In this document: in pieces, positions 26,964-33,795 of the stretch
How the letters are laid out: every line of letters begins with the position of its first letter
How positions within the stretch are numbered: the stretch's first letter is position 1
DNA from: Mesorhizobium loti
Lineage (GTDB): Bacteria; Pseudomonadota; Alphaproteobacteria; Rhizobiales; Rhizobiaceae
NCBI RefSeq assembly: GCF_001510895.1
Contig: NZ_LPWA01000068.1
Coordinates: 62,001-126,000 of the forward strand
Direction: 5' to 3'
DNA length: 64,000 nucleotides
The notes under the pieces: generated by a model
What the model was told of the DNA's origin: nothing
Seen by the model: the letters and a program-made list of their open reading frames with translations, nothing else
Databases searched by the model: none
Position numbers and translations under genes: made by a program

Positions 26964-27884
26964 TTGAGCGCTTCGAAGTCCCCAGCCTACCTCAACGCTC
27001 TCAGGGCCTTTGAGGCGAGCGCCAGGCATGGCAGCTTTTCCGGCGCGGCCGGCGAGCTCAACGTCACGGCGGCCGCTGTCGGGCAGCTTGTGCGCGGGCT
27101 GGAGAATTGGGTGGGCGTGCCGCTGTTCCATCGCAGCGCATCGGGCAGATCGCGCCTTGTGCCGACGGAGGCGGCTGTCCGCGCGCTTCCCGATATCAAG
27201 GACGGCCTCGATCGCCTGAGCCTCGGCCTGGAGCGTTTGAGCGAGGCCACGATGAGCGGCGCGCTTACCGTCGCCGTCAGTCCGGCATTCGCCGCCAAGT
27301 GGCTGCTGCCTCGTATCGATCGCTTTCACACCCGGTGGCCGGATACGGACGTTCGGCTCGACACGGGCCTGAAGCTGGTCGACTATGCCGCGCACGGTAT
27401 AGACATCGGCGTGCGCTATGGCGCCGGCCGGTGGGATGGATATGCATCGGAGAAGCTGATGGACGAGGAGGTTTTCCCCGTCTGTTCGCCGCGCTTGCGA
27501 GACACGCTCGGCCTGAACGAGCCTGCCGACCTCATCCGCCACACACTGATCCACGACCTTTCGGTCGATCCCGGCATGGGCTTCGCCTCCTGGGAGGCCT
27601 GGCTGCGCAGCGCCGGTGTCGAGGCGGTTGCCGCGCGGCCGCGTCTCAGGATCAACAATTCAGCGGCCGTGCTGCAGGCCGCGGCGGAGGGACAAGGCAT
27701 CGCGCTGGCGCGCAGCATCATGGCGCAGGACGATATCGCAGCGGGTCGGCTGGTTCGCCTCTTCCCGGAAATCGCGGTGCCTTCCCTGCTCGCTTATTAC
27801 GTCGTCCACAGGGCTGACCGTTCGCTTGCACCCAAGGCCGAGCCGTTTCGGCGCTGGCTTCACGAGGAAGCGTCCGGCGCGTAG
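26964..27884 (+). CDS. LysR-family regulator, GcvA-like
   Basis: 306 aa. NALRAFEASARHGSFSGAA, GELNVTAAAVGQLVRGLENW and the effector-domain segment FAAKWLLPRIDRFHTRWPD mark a GcvA-type protein. The start is a TTG at 26964 preceded by GAGGAAG 7 bases upstream; no ATG is available near. It reads toward the amine oxidase gene 101 bases downstream on the same strand, so it may activate that cluster. Unlike the other two GcvA-like genes here, no matching operator is visible upstream. Confidence 0.9.
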   Translation: MSASKSPAYLNALRAFEASARHGSFSGAAGELNVTAAAVGQLVRGLENWVGVPLFHRSASGRSRLVPTEAAVRALPDIKDGLDRLSLGLERLSEATMSGALTVAVSPAFAAKWLLPRIDRFHTRWPDTDVRLDTGLKLVDYAAHGIDIGVRYGAGRWDGYASEKLMDEEVFPVCSPRLRDTLGLNEPADLIRHTLIHDLSVDPGMGFASWEAWLRSAGVEAVAARPRLRINNSAAVLQAAAEGQGIALARSIMAQDDIAAGRLVRLFPEIAVPSLLAYYVVHRADRSLAPKAEPFRRWLHEEASGA

Positions 27885-27985
27885 CAGGCGACGAAGTTTT
27901 TCTTCGCTGTGCTGAAAGAAGTTCCCGTTTGCCGGGACGCGGTTATAGGCCGACAATAGAGGCATCACTGAAACGTGGATGCCTC

Positions 27986-29089
27986 ATGTCCAATCCCATC
28001 TTCATCGTCGGCGGCGGCCTGGCCGGGCTGACGGCGGCGCGCCGCCTCCATCGCGCAGGGCTCGACTTCCGGCTGATCGAGGCGCGTGACCGGCTCGGAG
28101 GCCGTATCCTCTCTGTCGACGCAGCGCGCAATCCTTCGGCGGACGGCTTCGACCTTGGCCCGTCCTGGTTCTGGCCCGGCACGCAGCCGGGCCTCGGCGC
28201 GCTGGTCGACGAGCTCGGCCTGTCGGTGTTCGCGCAAAACAGCGAAGGCGACATCGTCATCCACCGGATGTCGCGCGAGGAGCCGCAGCGCTATCGGCTC
28301 GCCGCGCATCAGGTGCCGCAGTCGATGCGGCTCAAGGGCGGTACCGGCGCGCTGATCGCCGCACTGGCGGCCGACCTCCCGGCCGAGAGCATTCGGCTTG
28401 GCATGCGCGTCACCCACATCGCCGGTGACGGGCAGGACATCGAGGTTCGCTTCACGGCGAAGGACGGCTCGCAGGAAACGCTGCAATCCTCGCACGTCAT
28501 TCTCGCGGTGCCGCCGAGGCTGCTTCAATCGACGGTGACCTTTTCGCCCGGGCTCGATCCGATAACGGCGGAGCGCTGGCGGGCGACGCCGACCTGGATG
28601 GCGCCGCATGCCAAGGTCTTCGCCCTCTACGACAAGCCGTTCTGGCGCGACGCCGGGCTTTCCGGCACGGCACAGAGCATGGCGGGGCCGCTGGTCGAGA
28701 TCCATGATGCCACGACGGCTTCGGGGCAGGCGGCACTGTTCGGTTTTCTCGGCGTACCCGCGGAGCGGCGTGCCGTCGTGGGAGAGCAGGCGCTGGTCGC
28801 CGCCTCCATCCAGCAGCTCGTGCGGCTGTTCGGGCCGCAGGCCGCCGCGCCGAGCGGCACCCTGTTCAAGGATTGGGCTGCGGACCCGCTGACTGCCACT
28901 CCCGCGGATCAAATCGGCGGCGGCCCGCCGATCGCCGGCGGTCAGGCCTGGGTTGACGGCGCGTGGTGCGATCGCCTGACGCTGGCGGGCAGCGAAACTG
29001 CCGAGCGCGAGCCCGGCTATCTCGCAGGCGCGGTGGACGCGGCTGAGCGCGCCGCCGCTTTCCTCCTGAGCAGGAGGACCGCGCGATGA
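27986..29089 (+). CDS. Flavin-containing monoamine oxidase-like protein
   Basis: 367 aa. PIFIVGGGLAGLTAARRLHR and EARDRLGGRILSVD are the FAD-binding and GGR motifs of the amine oxidase family; GPSWFWPG and LAGSETAEREPGYLAGAVDA close the fold (the C-terminal flavin motif). It is shorter than typical 450-residue members. It would oxidise an amine to an aldehyde with hydrogen peroxide. Its stop codon overlaps the start of a dehydrogenase relic by four bases (ATGA), so an aldehyde-handling partner once followed. Confidence 0.88.
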   Translation: MSNPIFIVGGGLAGLTAARRLHRAGLDFRLIEARDRLGGRILSVDAARNPSADGFDLGPSWFWPGTQPGLGALVDELGLSVFAQNSEGDIVIHRMSREEPQRYRLAAHQVPQSMRLKGGTGALIAALAADLPAESIRLGMRVTHIAGDGQDIEVRFTAKDGSQETLQSSHVILAVPPRLLQSTVTFSPGLDPITAERWRATPTWMAPHAKVFALYDKPFWRDAGLSGTAQSMAGPLVEIHDATTASGQAALFGFLGVPAERRAVVGEQALVAASIQQLVRLFGPQAAAPSGTLFKDWAADPLTATPADQIGGGPPIAGGQAWVDGAWCDRLTLAGSETAEREPGYLAGAVDAAERAAAFLLSRRTAR

Positions 29090-29307
29090 AGCCGACCTAT
29101 CGCGCCATACAGATAATGGTTCCCGGCACGCTCGAGCTGGTCGAACGCGCCACGCCGGCGCCGGGAGCCGGCCAGGTGCTGATCGCGGTGGAGGCGTGCG
29201 GCGTCTGCGGCGCCGATGCCGCCGACATCGACCGGTGCATGCGGTCGGGCGATGTGAAGTTCCGGATGGTGCTCTCGATGAAGGAGACGGTTCATGCGCA
29301 TCAATGA
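29086..29307 (+). pseudogene. Internally deleted zinc alcohol dehydrogenase
   Basis: 73 codons. The first 49 (KPTYRAIQIMVPGTLELVER, APGAGQVLIAVEACGVCGAD) are the N-terminus of a zinc-type alcohol dehydrogenase. The last 20 or so (MRSGDVKFRMVLSMKETVHA) are the C-terminus of such enzymes. About 270 residues between them, including the nucleotide-binding domain, are missing and the junction (near DIDRCMRSGD) is in frame. The product cannot be an active enzyme. It starts by four-base overlap with the amine oxidase gene. Confidence 0.8.
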
Positions 29308-29976
29308 CGATTTCTCCCGACCTACAATCGTTCACGCCGCGCGGCAGGATTGGGTGCCGAGCCCGGCGGCTGGCGTCGACCGGCGCATGCTGTTTCGGAT
29401 CGGCGAGGAAGTGGCGCGCGCACCTCCATCGTGCGCTACGCTCCGGGCAGCGCCTTTCCGCGGCACACCCATGGCGGCGGCGAGGAGATCGTCGTCCTCG
29501 ACGGCGTCTTCCAGGACGAGCATGGCGACTATCCGGCCGGCAGCTATTTCCGCAATCCGCCCGGAACCTCGCATGTTCCCGCATCGCGCGATGGCTGCAC
29601 CATCTTCGTGCGCCTCTGGCAGTTCCGCGCGGGTGACGACGTGCAGGTCGTCCGCCAGCCCGGGGAAGGCCGGAAGGTTCCACCACGCACCGGCGCGGCT
29701 TCGGCCACCATGCTGTTTAAGGACGGCCATGAAGAGGTTCGCCTGGAAGAGTGGCGGGCGGGCGAGCGGGTCATGGTCGAAAACGGCCGCGGGCTCGAAT
29801 TCCTGGTGCTTGCAGGGGAGCTTGCCATCGGAGACGAGCGGCTGGAGCTGCAAAGTTGGGGGCGCCTGCCCGCGGGAACAAAGCTCGACGCTACCGTCGG
29901 TCCGCAGGGCGCAAGACTCTGGATCAGAAACGCTCCCCTGCTGCACCCTGACATTCTGTCCCTCCCCGAGCGCTGA
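29294..29976 (+). pseudogene. ChrR-like cupin protein, frameshifted
   Basis: The first frame (ATG 29294) reads MRINDDFSRPTIVHAARQDW and VDRRMLFRIGEEVARA. After a break near 29423 the other frame continues TSIVRYAPGSAFPRHTHGGG, EEIVVLDGVFQDEHGDYPAG and SYFRNPPGTSHVP, two cupin metal motifs. A second cupin-like half follows and ends ILSLPER. One missing base restores about 227 aa. Proteins like this resemble the cupin part of anti-sigma factor ChrR, which responds to singlet oxygen, but the zinc-binding anti-sigma domain is absent, so an enzyme role is more likely. Confidence 0.8.
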
Positions 29977-30032
29977 ATAGAGCTTCACATCCGCCGATCT
30001 GCGGCACGATGCCGGCCAGCGGAGGGATGCGT

Positions 30033-30764
30033 TCACACCAGCCGCTGCCCGCCATCGATGTGGATCGTCTCGCCGGTCATGAAGTCGTTCTGCATCAGAT
30101 AGAGATAGGCCGGCGCCACATCGGCCGGCGTCGCAACCCTTCCCGCCGGCAGGCGGGCGCCCATCTGGTCGAAATAGCCGGCCTTGGCCTCGCCGACGAT
30201 CTCGTCCCACATCTCGGTGTCGACCCAGCCGGGCGAGACGATGTTGACGCGGGTCGGGGCAAGCTCCAGCGCCAGCGCGCGGGCGAAATAGGTGAACGAG
30301 CCGGCGATCGCCGAGACGACCGAGCCGCCGGGGACCGGCGGGCGGTCCTTGTTGATGCCGGAGGTGAAGGTCATGGAGCCGCCCTTCTTCAGCGTGCGCA
30401 CCGCGTGCTTGGCCAGCATCACCGCGCCGATCAGCTTGCTGTCGACGAACTGGCGCACGAAATCCATGTCGGCCTCGCCGATCGGATAATTGGGCGGCGG
30501 CGTGCCGGCGGTCGCCACCAGATGATCGAAGGCGCCGGCGTCCTTGAACAGGCGGGCGACGTCCTCCTCGTTCGCCATGTCGGCGGCGATGCTTTTCACC
30601 CGCCCTGCCCCGGCGAGCCTTTTCTCGGCGGCCTTCAGCTTGTCGGCCGAACGGCCGACGATCGCCACCTCGGCGCCGCTTTCGAGCGCGGCCGCTGCCA
30701 CGCCGAACCCGATGCCGGAACTGCCTCCGACGACAATGATCTTCTTACCCGTAAGCGTAGCCAT
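30033..30764 (-). CDS. Short-chain dehydrogenase/reductase (intact parent of the tail relics)
   Basis: 243 aa. KKIIVVGGSSGIGFGVAAAA is the nucleotide-binding motif and the Ser appears in TFTSGIN. The usual YxxxK is not present in classical form (VSAIAGSFTYFARALALELA), as in a divergent SDR subgroup with a shifted Tyr. The protein ends NDFMTGETIHIDGGQRLV, the tail that recurs as relics at 24381, 26655, 11995 and perhaps 14229. AGGATCCC precedes the ATG at 30764. It is followed upstream on the same strand by a VOC gene; both lie divergent from the LysR gene at 31427, its likely regulator. Confidence 0.9.
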   Translation of the reverse strand: MATLTGKKIIVVGGSSGIGFGVAAAALESGAEVAIVGRSADKLKAAEKRLAGAGRVKSIAADMANEEDVARLFKDAGAFDHLVATAGTPPPNYPIGEADMDFVRQFVDSKLIGAVMLAKHAVRTLKKGGSMTFTSGINKDRPPVPGGSVVSAIAGSFTYFARALALELAPTRVNIVSPGWVDTEMWDEIVGEAKAGYFDQMGARLPAGRVATPADVAPAYLYLMQNDFMTGETIHIDGGQRLV

Positions 30765-30805
30765 TGGGATCCTCCGTCTTCGAGAAATAGAGCAAGCTTG
30801 CGTCA

Positions 30806-31288
30806 TCAGCGGCCGGCGTGGGCCGCTTCGAGATCGGCGAGGATGATCCTGCTCATCCCGTACATCGCCTGCCGCGCCCGGTCGGCCTTCTCGCGGTCCG
30901 GGTCGCTCATCAGACGCAGTGCCGGCTCGGGTATCACCTGCCAGTAGACGCCGAACTTGTCCTGCAGCCAGCCGCAGGGCTTTTCTGAGCCGCCGCCTGC
31001 CGTCAGCGCATTCCAGTAATAGTCGGTCTCGGCTTGGTCCTTGGTCTCGATGTAGAGCGAGATCCTTTCGTTGAAGGGCGGCATCGAACCGGCGTTGAGC
31101 GCGGTGAAGCGCTGCCCTTCGAGCTCGAAATCGAACATCGCGTGCGGAACGGTTTTGTTGGTGCCGCCGACGAAGTCGGTGAACTGGATTTCACCCAGAA
31201 CTCGGCCGTTCCGGAAGACCGACAGGTAGAAGTCGCGCGCCTCTTCGGCATTGAGGTTGAACCAGAGGAAAGGGTGGATGGTAGCCAT
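30806..31288 (-). CDS. VOC-family (PhnB/3-demethylubiquinone-like) protein
   Basis: 160 aa. ATIHPFLWFNLNAEEARDFY, FTALNAGSMPPFNERISLYI and EKPCGWLQDKFGVYWQVIPE follow the PhnB-type glyoxalase fold, a subgroup whose members often lack enzymatic metal ligands. The function is unknown. The ATG at 31288 is chosen over 31330 for alignment with the family start. First gene of a two-gene unit with the SDR, divergent from the LysR gene with operator-like sites between. Confidence 0.9.
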   Translation of the reverse strand: MATIHPFLWFNLNAEEARDFYLSVFRNGRVLGEIQFTDFVGGTNKTVPHAMFDFELEGQRFTALNAGSMPPFNERISLYIETKDQAETDYYWNALTAGGGSEKPCGWLQDKFGVYWQVIPEPALRLMSDPDREKADRARQAMYGMSRIILADLEAAHAGR

Positions 31289-31334
31289 GGCGTCCTCGTT
31301 GGTTTGAGTCTCCAAGTGAGCTTTGATCACAAAT

Positions 31335-31352
31335 CCTGTGAGGATAATTGGC
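31335..31352. promoter_or_regulatory. LysR box shared with 23308-23325
   Basis: TCCTGTGAGGATAATTGG differs at two positions from the box in the divergent promoter at 23308. A weak left arm (TTGATCAC) lies 7 bases before GTGAGGATAA, as in the other site. It is located upstream of the VOC/SDR pair. Confidence 0.5.
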
Positions 31353-31390
31353 TAGCAAGAGCGCGATAGACAAACCATAATTTGGCAAGT

Positions 31391-31413
31391 ATTTGTTACT
31401 AACACTCACAAAT
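31391..31413. promoter_or_regulatory. T-N11-A LysR-type palindrome
   Basis: ATTTGT, 11 bases, ACAAAT: a perfect 6-bp inverted repeat with exactly the T-N11-A spacing of LysR-family sites, ending 13 bases before the LysR start codon. Likely an autoregulatory site. Confidence 0.55.
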
Positions 31414-31426
31414 AGATTTTCGCGCC

Positions 31427-32313
31427 ATGAACCGCAGGCTGCCGCCGCTGAATGCATTGCCGGCCTTCGAGGCCGCCGCCCGGTACCTGAATTTCTCCAG
31501 GGCCGCGGACCAGCTCAACGTCACGCATGGCGCCATCAGCCGCGCGGTAAAACATCTCGAGGACCAGCTCGGCGTGCAGCTCTTCGAGCGGGCGACGCGC
31601 TCGGTACGGCTGACTTCCGTGGGCGAGCCCTATGCCCGGGCGGTGCGCGAGGCGCTCGACCAGCTCTCTTTGGCAACCGAGACGGCGACCTCCCGCCTTT
31701 CTGGCTCAACCTTGAATGTCAGCACCTCGGATGGTTTCGCGGGCAAGTGGCTGGTGCCCAGGCTCTATCGCTTCCACCGCGCGCATGGCGACATCGACGT
31801 GCGGGTCTCGACCACCGGCAAGCTCACCAATTTCCGTGGCGACGGCATCGACGTCGCCATCCGCTATGGTGCCGGCCATTACCCCGGACTGACCTCGGAG
31901 TTCCTGACTGGCGAGGAAGTGTTCCCCGTCTGCAGCCCGAAGCTCTTGGAGGGGCCGCATCCGCTGAGGAAGCCCGAGGACCTCAAGCATCACACGCTGA
32001 TCCGCGACGGCTATCGCATCGACTGGGCGGCATGGCTTGCCAGCGCGGGTGTCGAAGGCGTCGACCCGAACAGCGGGCTCACCTTCGATTCCGCCACTTT
32101 CGCGGTGGAATCGGCCGTGCAAGGCGAAGGCGTGGTGCTAGGCCGCACCATGCTCGTTTCGGCCGACCTCGCCACCGGCAGGCTGGTCCGGCCTTTCGAC
32201 CACGCGCTGAAAGCCGTCTCCAGCTTCTACCTCGTCTACCCGCCGGAGCGATCCGCCAGCGCAAGGTGAAGGCGTTTCGCGAGTGGCTGCTGTCGGAGAT
32301 TGAGGCGGGCTGA
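31427..32313 (+). pseudogene. LysR-family regulator (GcvA-like), frameshifted at C-terminus
   Basis: The main frame gives PPLNALPAFEAAARYLNFSR, AADQLNVTHGAISRAVKHLE and a full effector domain up to FYLVYPPE, then runs into RSASAR and a stop at 32269. The next frame carries IRQRKVKAFREWLLSEIEAG, the normal GcvA-type C-terminus. Restoring one G (GAGCG to GAGGCG near 32249) gives about 295 aa. The truncated 280-aa product might still fold. Divergent from the VOC/SDR pair, its probable target. Confidence 0.85.
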
Positions 32314-32656
32314 GGTCAGGACCATCTATGCACCGCCTTGCGCGGGTGTGCTGCCTTCGAGACCTGGCACTTGGCTTGCGCCCCCGAATAGGGCAACCGA
32401 CGGCATGGGCGGGGGGCTTTGGGGGGGCCGCCGGTTACCAGGACGAGGGGCCATGGAATCAGAAAATGCATAGGCCCTTATGCAATAATGCCAGCTATCC
32501 GCGTTCTTGGGAACTGGTTTCCAGCTTAAAATTCAAACGTCTATGGGAGGAAGCGCACACTCGTGATTATCTTCACGCGGCTCCCCGCGATAGGAACCAC
32601 ATCGGCCGTACCGCGTCATAGAGACAGGTTGTTGTCGCGGTCCCGGAGTGACGTCG
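32314..32656. other. Intergenic region without recognisable gene
   Basis: A 343-base gap before the L,D-transpeptidase. It has a G-rich run near 32408-32431 and an AT-rich patch at 32520-32545 that may hold the promoter. A 97-codon frame here has no family resemblance and no good ribosome site. Confidence 0.4.
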
Positions 32657-33655
32657 ATGGTCAGGCTCCTTGTTGTCGTTGCGATGGCCCTCGCGCTCGC
32701 ATGCGGCGGGGCGCAGGCAGCCAAACTGGACATGGACGCGGTCAATCAGGCGCAGTTCAGCGAAGGCGAGCCGAAGGGCGTCGATCCGATGCTGCTCAAG
32801 GCGCAGATCTTTCTCGATCGCGCCCGCTTCTCGCCTGGCCTGATCGACGGACGCCTTTCCGACAATTTTGCCAAGGCCGTCGCGGCGTTCCAGGCGGCGA
32901 ACGGACTGCCCTCCGACGGCAAGCTGACGCGGGAGACCTGGGACAAGCTCGCGGCAACTTTCGCCGGCCCGGTGCTGACGAGCTATGACGTCACGGCCAA
33001 GGATGTGCGCGGACCCTTCACCAAGCGCATCCCTACCCGCATGGAGCGGATGGCGCATCTGAGGCGGCTCGGCTACCGCAATGCCCGTGAAAAACTGGCG
33101 GAGCGTTTCCATGTCAGCGAACAGGTGCTGAGGCTGCTCAATCCCAAAACCGGTTTCAGGAAGGCCGACACCACCCTGGTGGTGCCCGATGTCGGCCGCG
33201 GCGATCCGCCCGTGGCGGTCGCCAGCGTCGAGGTCGACAAGGGCGCCCGCCTGGTGCGCGCGCTCGATCCGTCAGGCAAGCCGCTCGCGGTCTATCCCGC
33301 CTCGATCGGCAGCGAGGAAAAGCCGGCGCCGAGCGGTGGGGCGCAGGTGAAGCGTGTCGTGCACCACCCGACCTATCGCTACGATCCGAAATTCGCCTTC
33401 AAGGGAGTCAGGACCAAGCGGCCCTTCACCATCGCCGCCGGGCCGAACAATCCGGTGGGATCGGTCTGGATCGATCTCTCGATCGAGAGCTACGGCATCC
33501 ACGGCACGCCCGAGCCCGGCAAGATCGGCACGACCTTCTCGCATGGCTGCATCCGGCTGACCAACTGGGACGCCGAAGACCTCGCCGCCATGGTCAAGCC
33601 CGGCATCAAGGTCGACTTCAAGGACGAGACGGCGCAGGAAGGTCAAGCTCAGTGA
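32657..33655 (+). CDS. L,D-transpeptidase with peptidoglycan-binding domain
   Basis: 332 aa. MVRLLVVVAMALALACGGAQA is a signal peptide. A peptidoglycan-binding helical domain follows (LLKAQIFLDRARFSPGLIDG, AVAAFQAANGLPSDGKLT). The C-terminal YkuD domain has IESYGIHGTPEPGKIG and the catalytic THSHGC-type motif, here TFSHGCIRLTNWDAEDL, with Cys near residue 298. It crosslinks peptidoglycan stems (3-3 bonds) or attaches proteins in the periplasm. The ATG at 32657 is favoured over a GTG nine bases earlier because CGGAG is correctly spaced. Confidence 0.93.
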   Translation: MVRLLVVVAMALALACGGAQAAKLDMDAVNQAQFSEGEPKGVDPMLLKAQIFLDRARFSPGLIDGRLSDNFAKAVAAFQAANGLPSDGKLTRETWDKLAATFAGPVLTSYDVTAKDVRGPFTKRIPTRMERMAHLRRLGYRNAREKLAERFHVSEQVLRLLNPKTGFRKADTTLVVPDVGRGDPPVAVASVEVDKGARLVRALDPSGKPLAVYPASIGSEEKPAPSGGAQVKRVVHHPTYRYDPKFAFKGVRTKRPFTIAAGPNNPVGSVWIDLSIESYGIHGTPEPGKIGTTFSHGCIRLTNWDAEDLAAMVKPGIKVDFKDETAQEGQAQ

Positions 33656-33795
33656 AAGGCCGGCATGCTGCGGGGCCACCAAGCGGCTGCATAAGCCCAA
33701 TTTATCACCACGCCTAGTTTTTCAAGACGTTACACGGCCTTCCGTCGCCTGTAGCTTCGGCCGCGCTCTATGGAAAACAGTCTGGAATTGGTTCG

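Noticed and set aside
27965..29686. 573-codon open frame opposite the amine oxidase
   Set aside because: Arg/Pro/Ala-rich low-complexity translation typical of a shadow; it crosses three real genes.
29294..29976. Cupin protein as a full ChrR anti-sigma factor
   Set aside because: Only the cupin part is similar; the zinc-binding anti-sigma domain and a partner sigma gene are absent.
32328..32621. 97-codon frame before the L,D-transpeptidase
   Set aside because: Composition and context look non-coding; no ribosome site.
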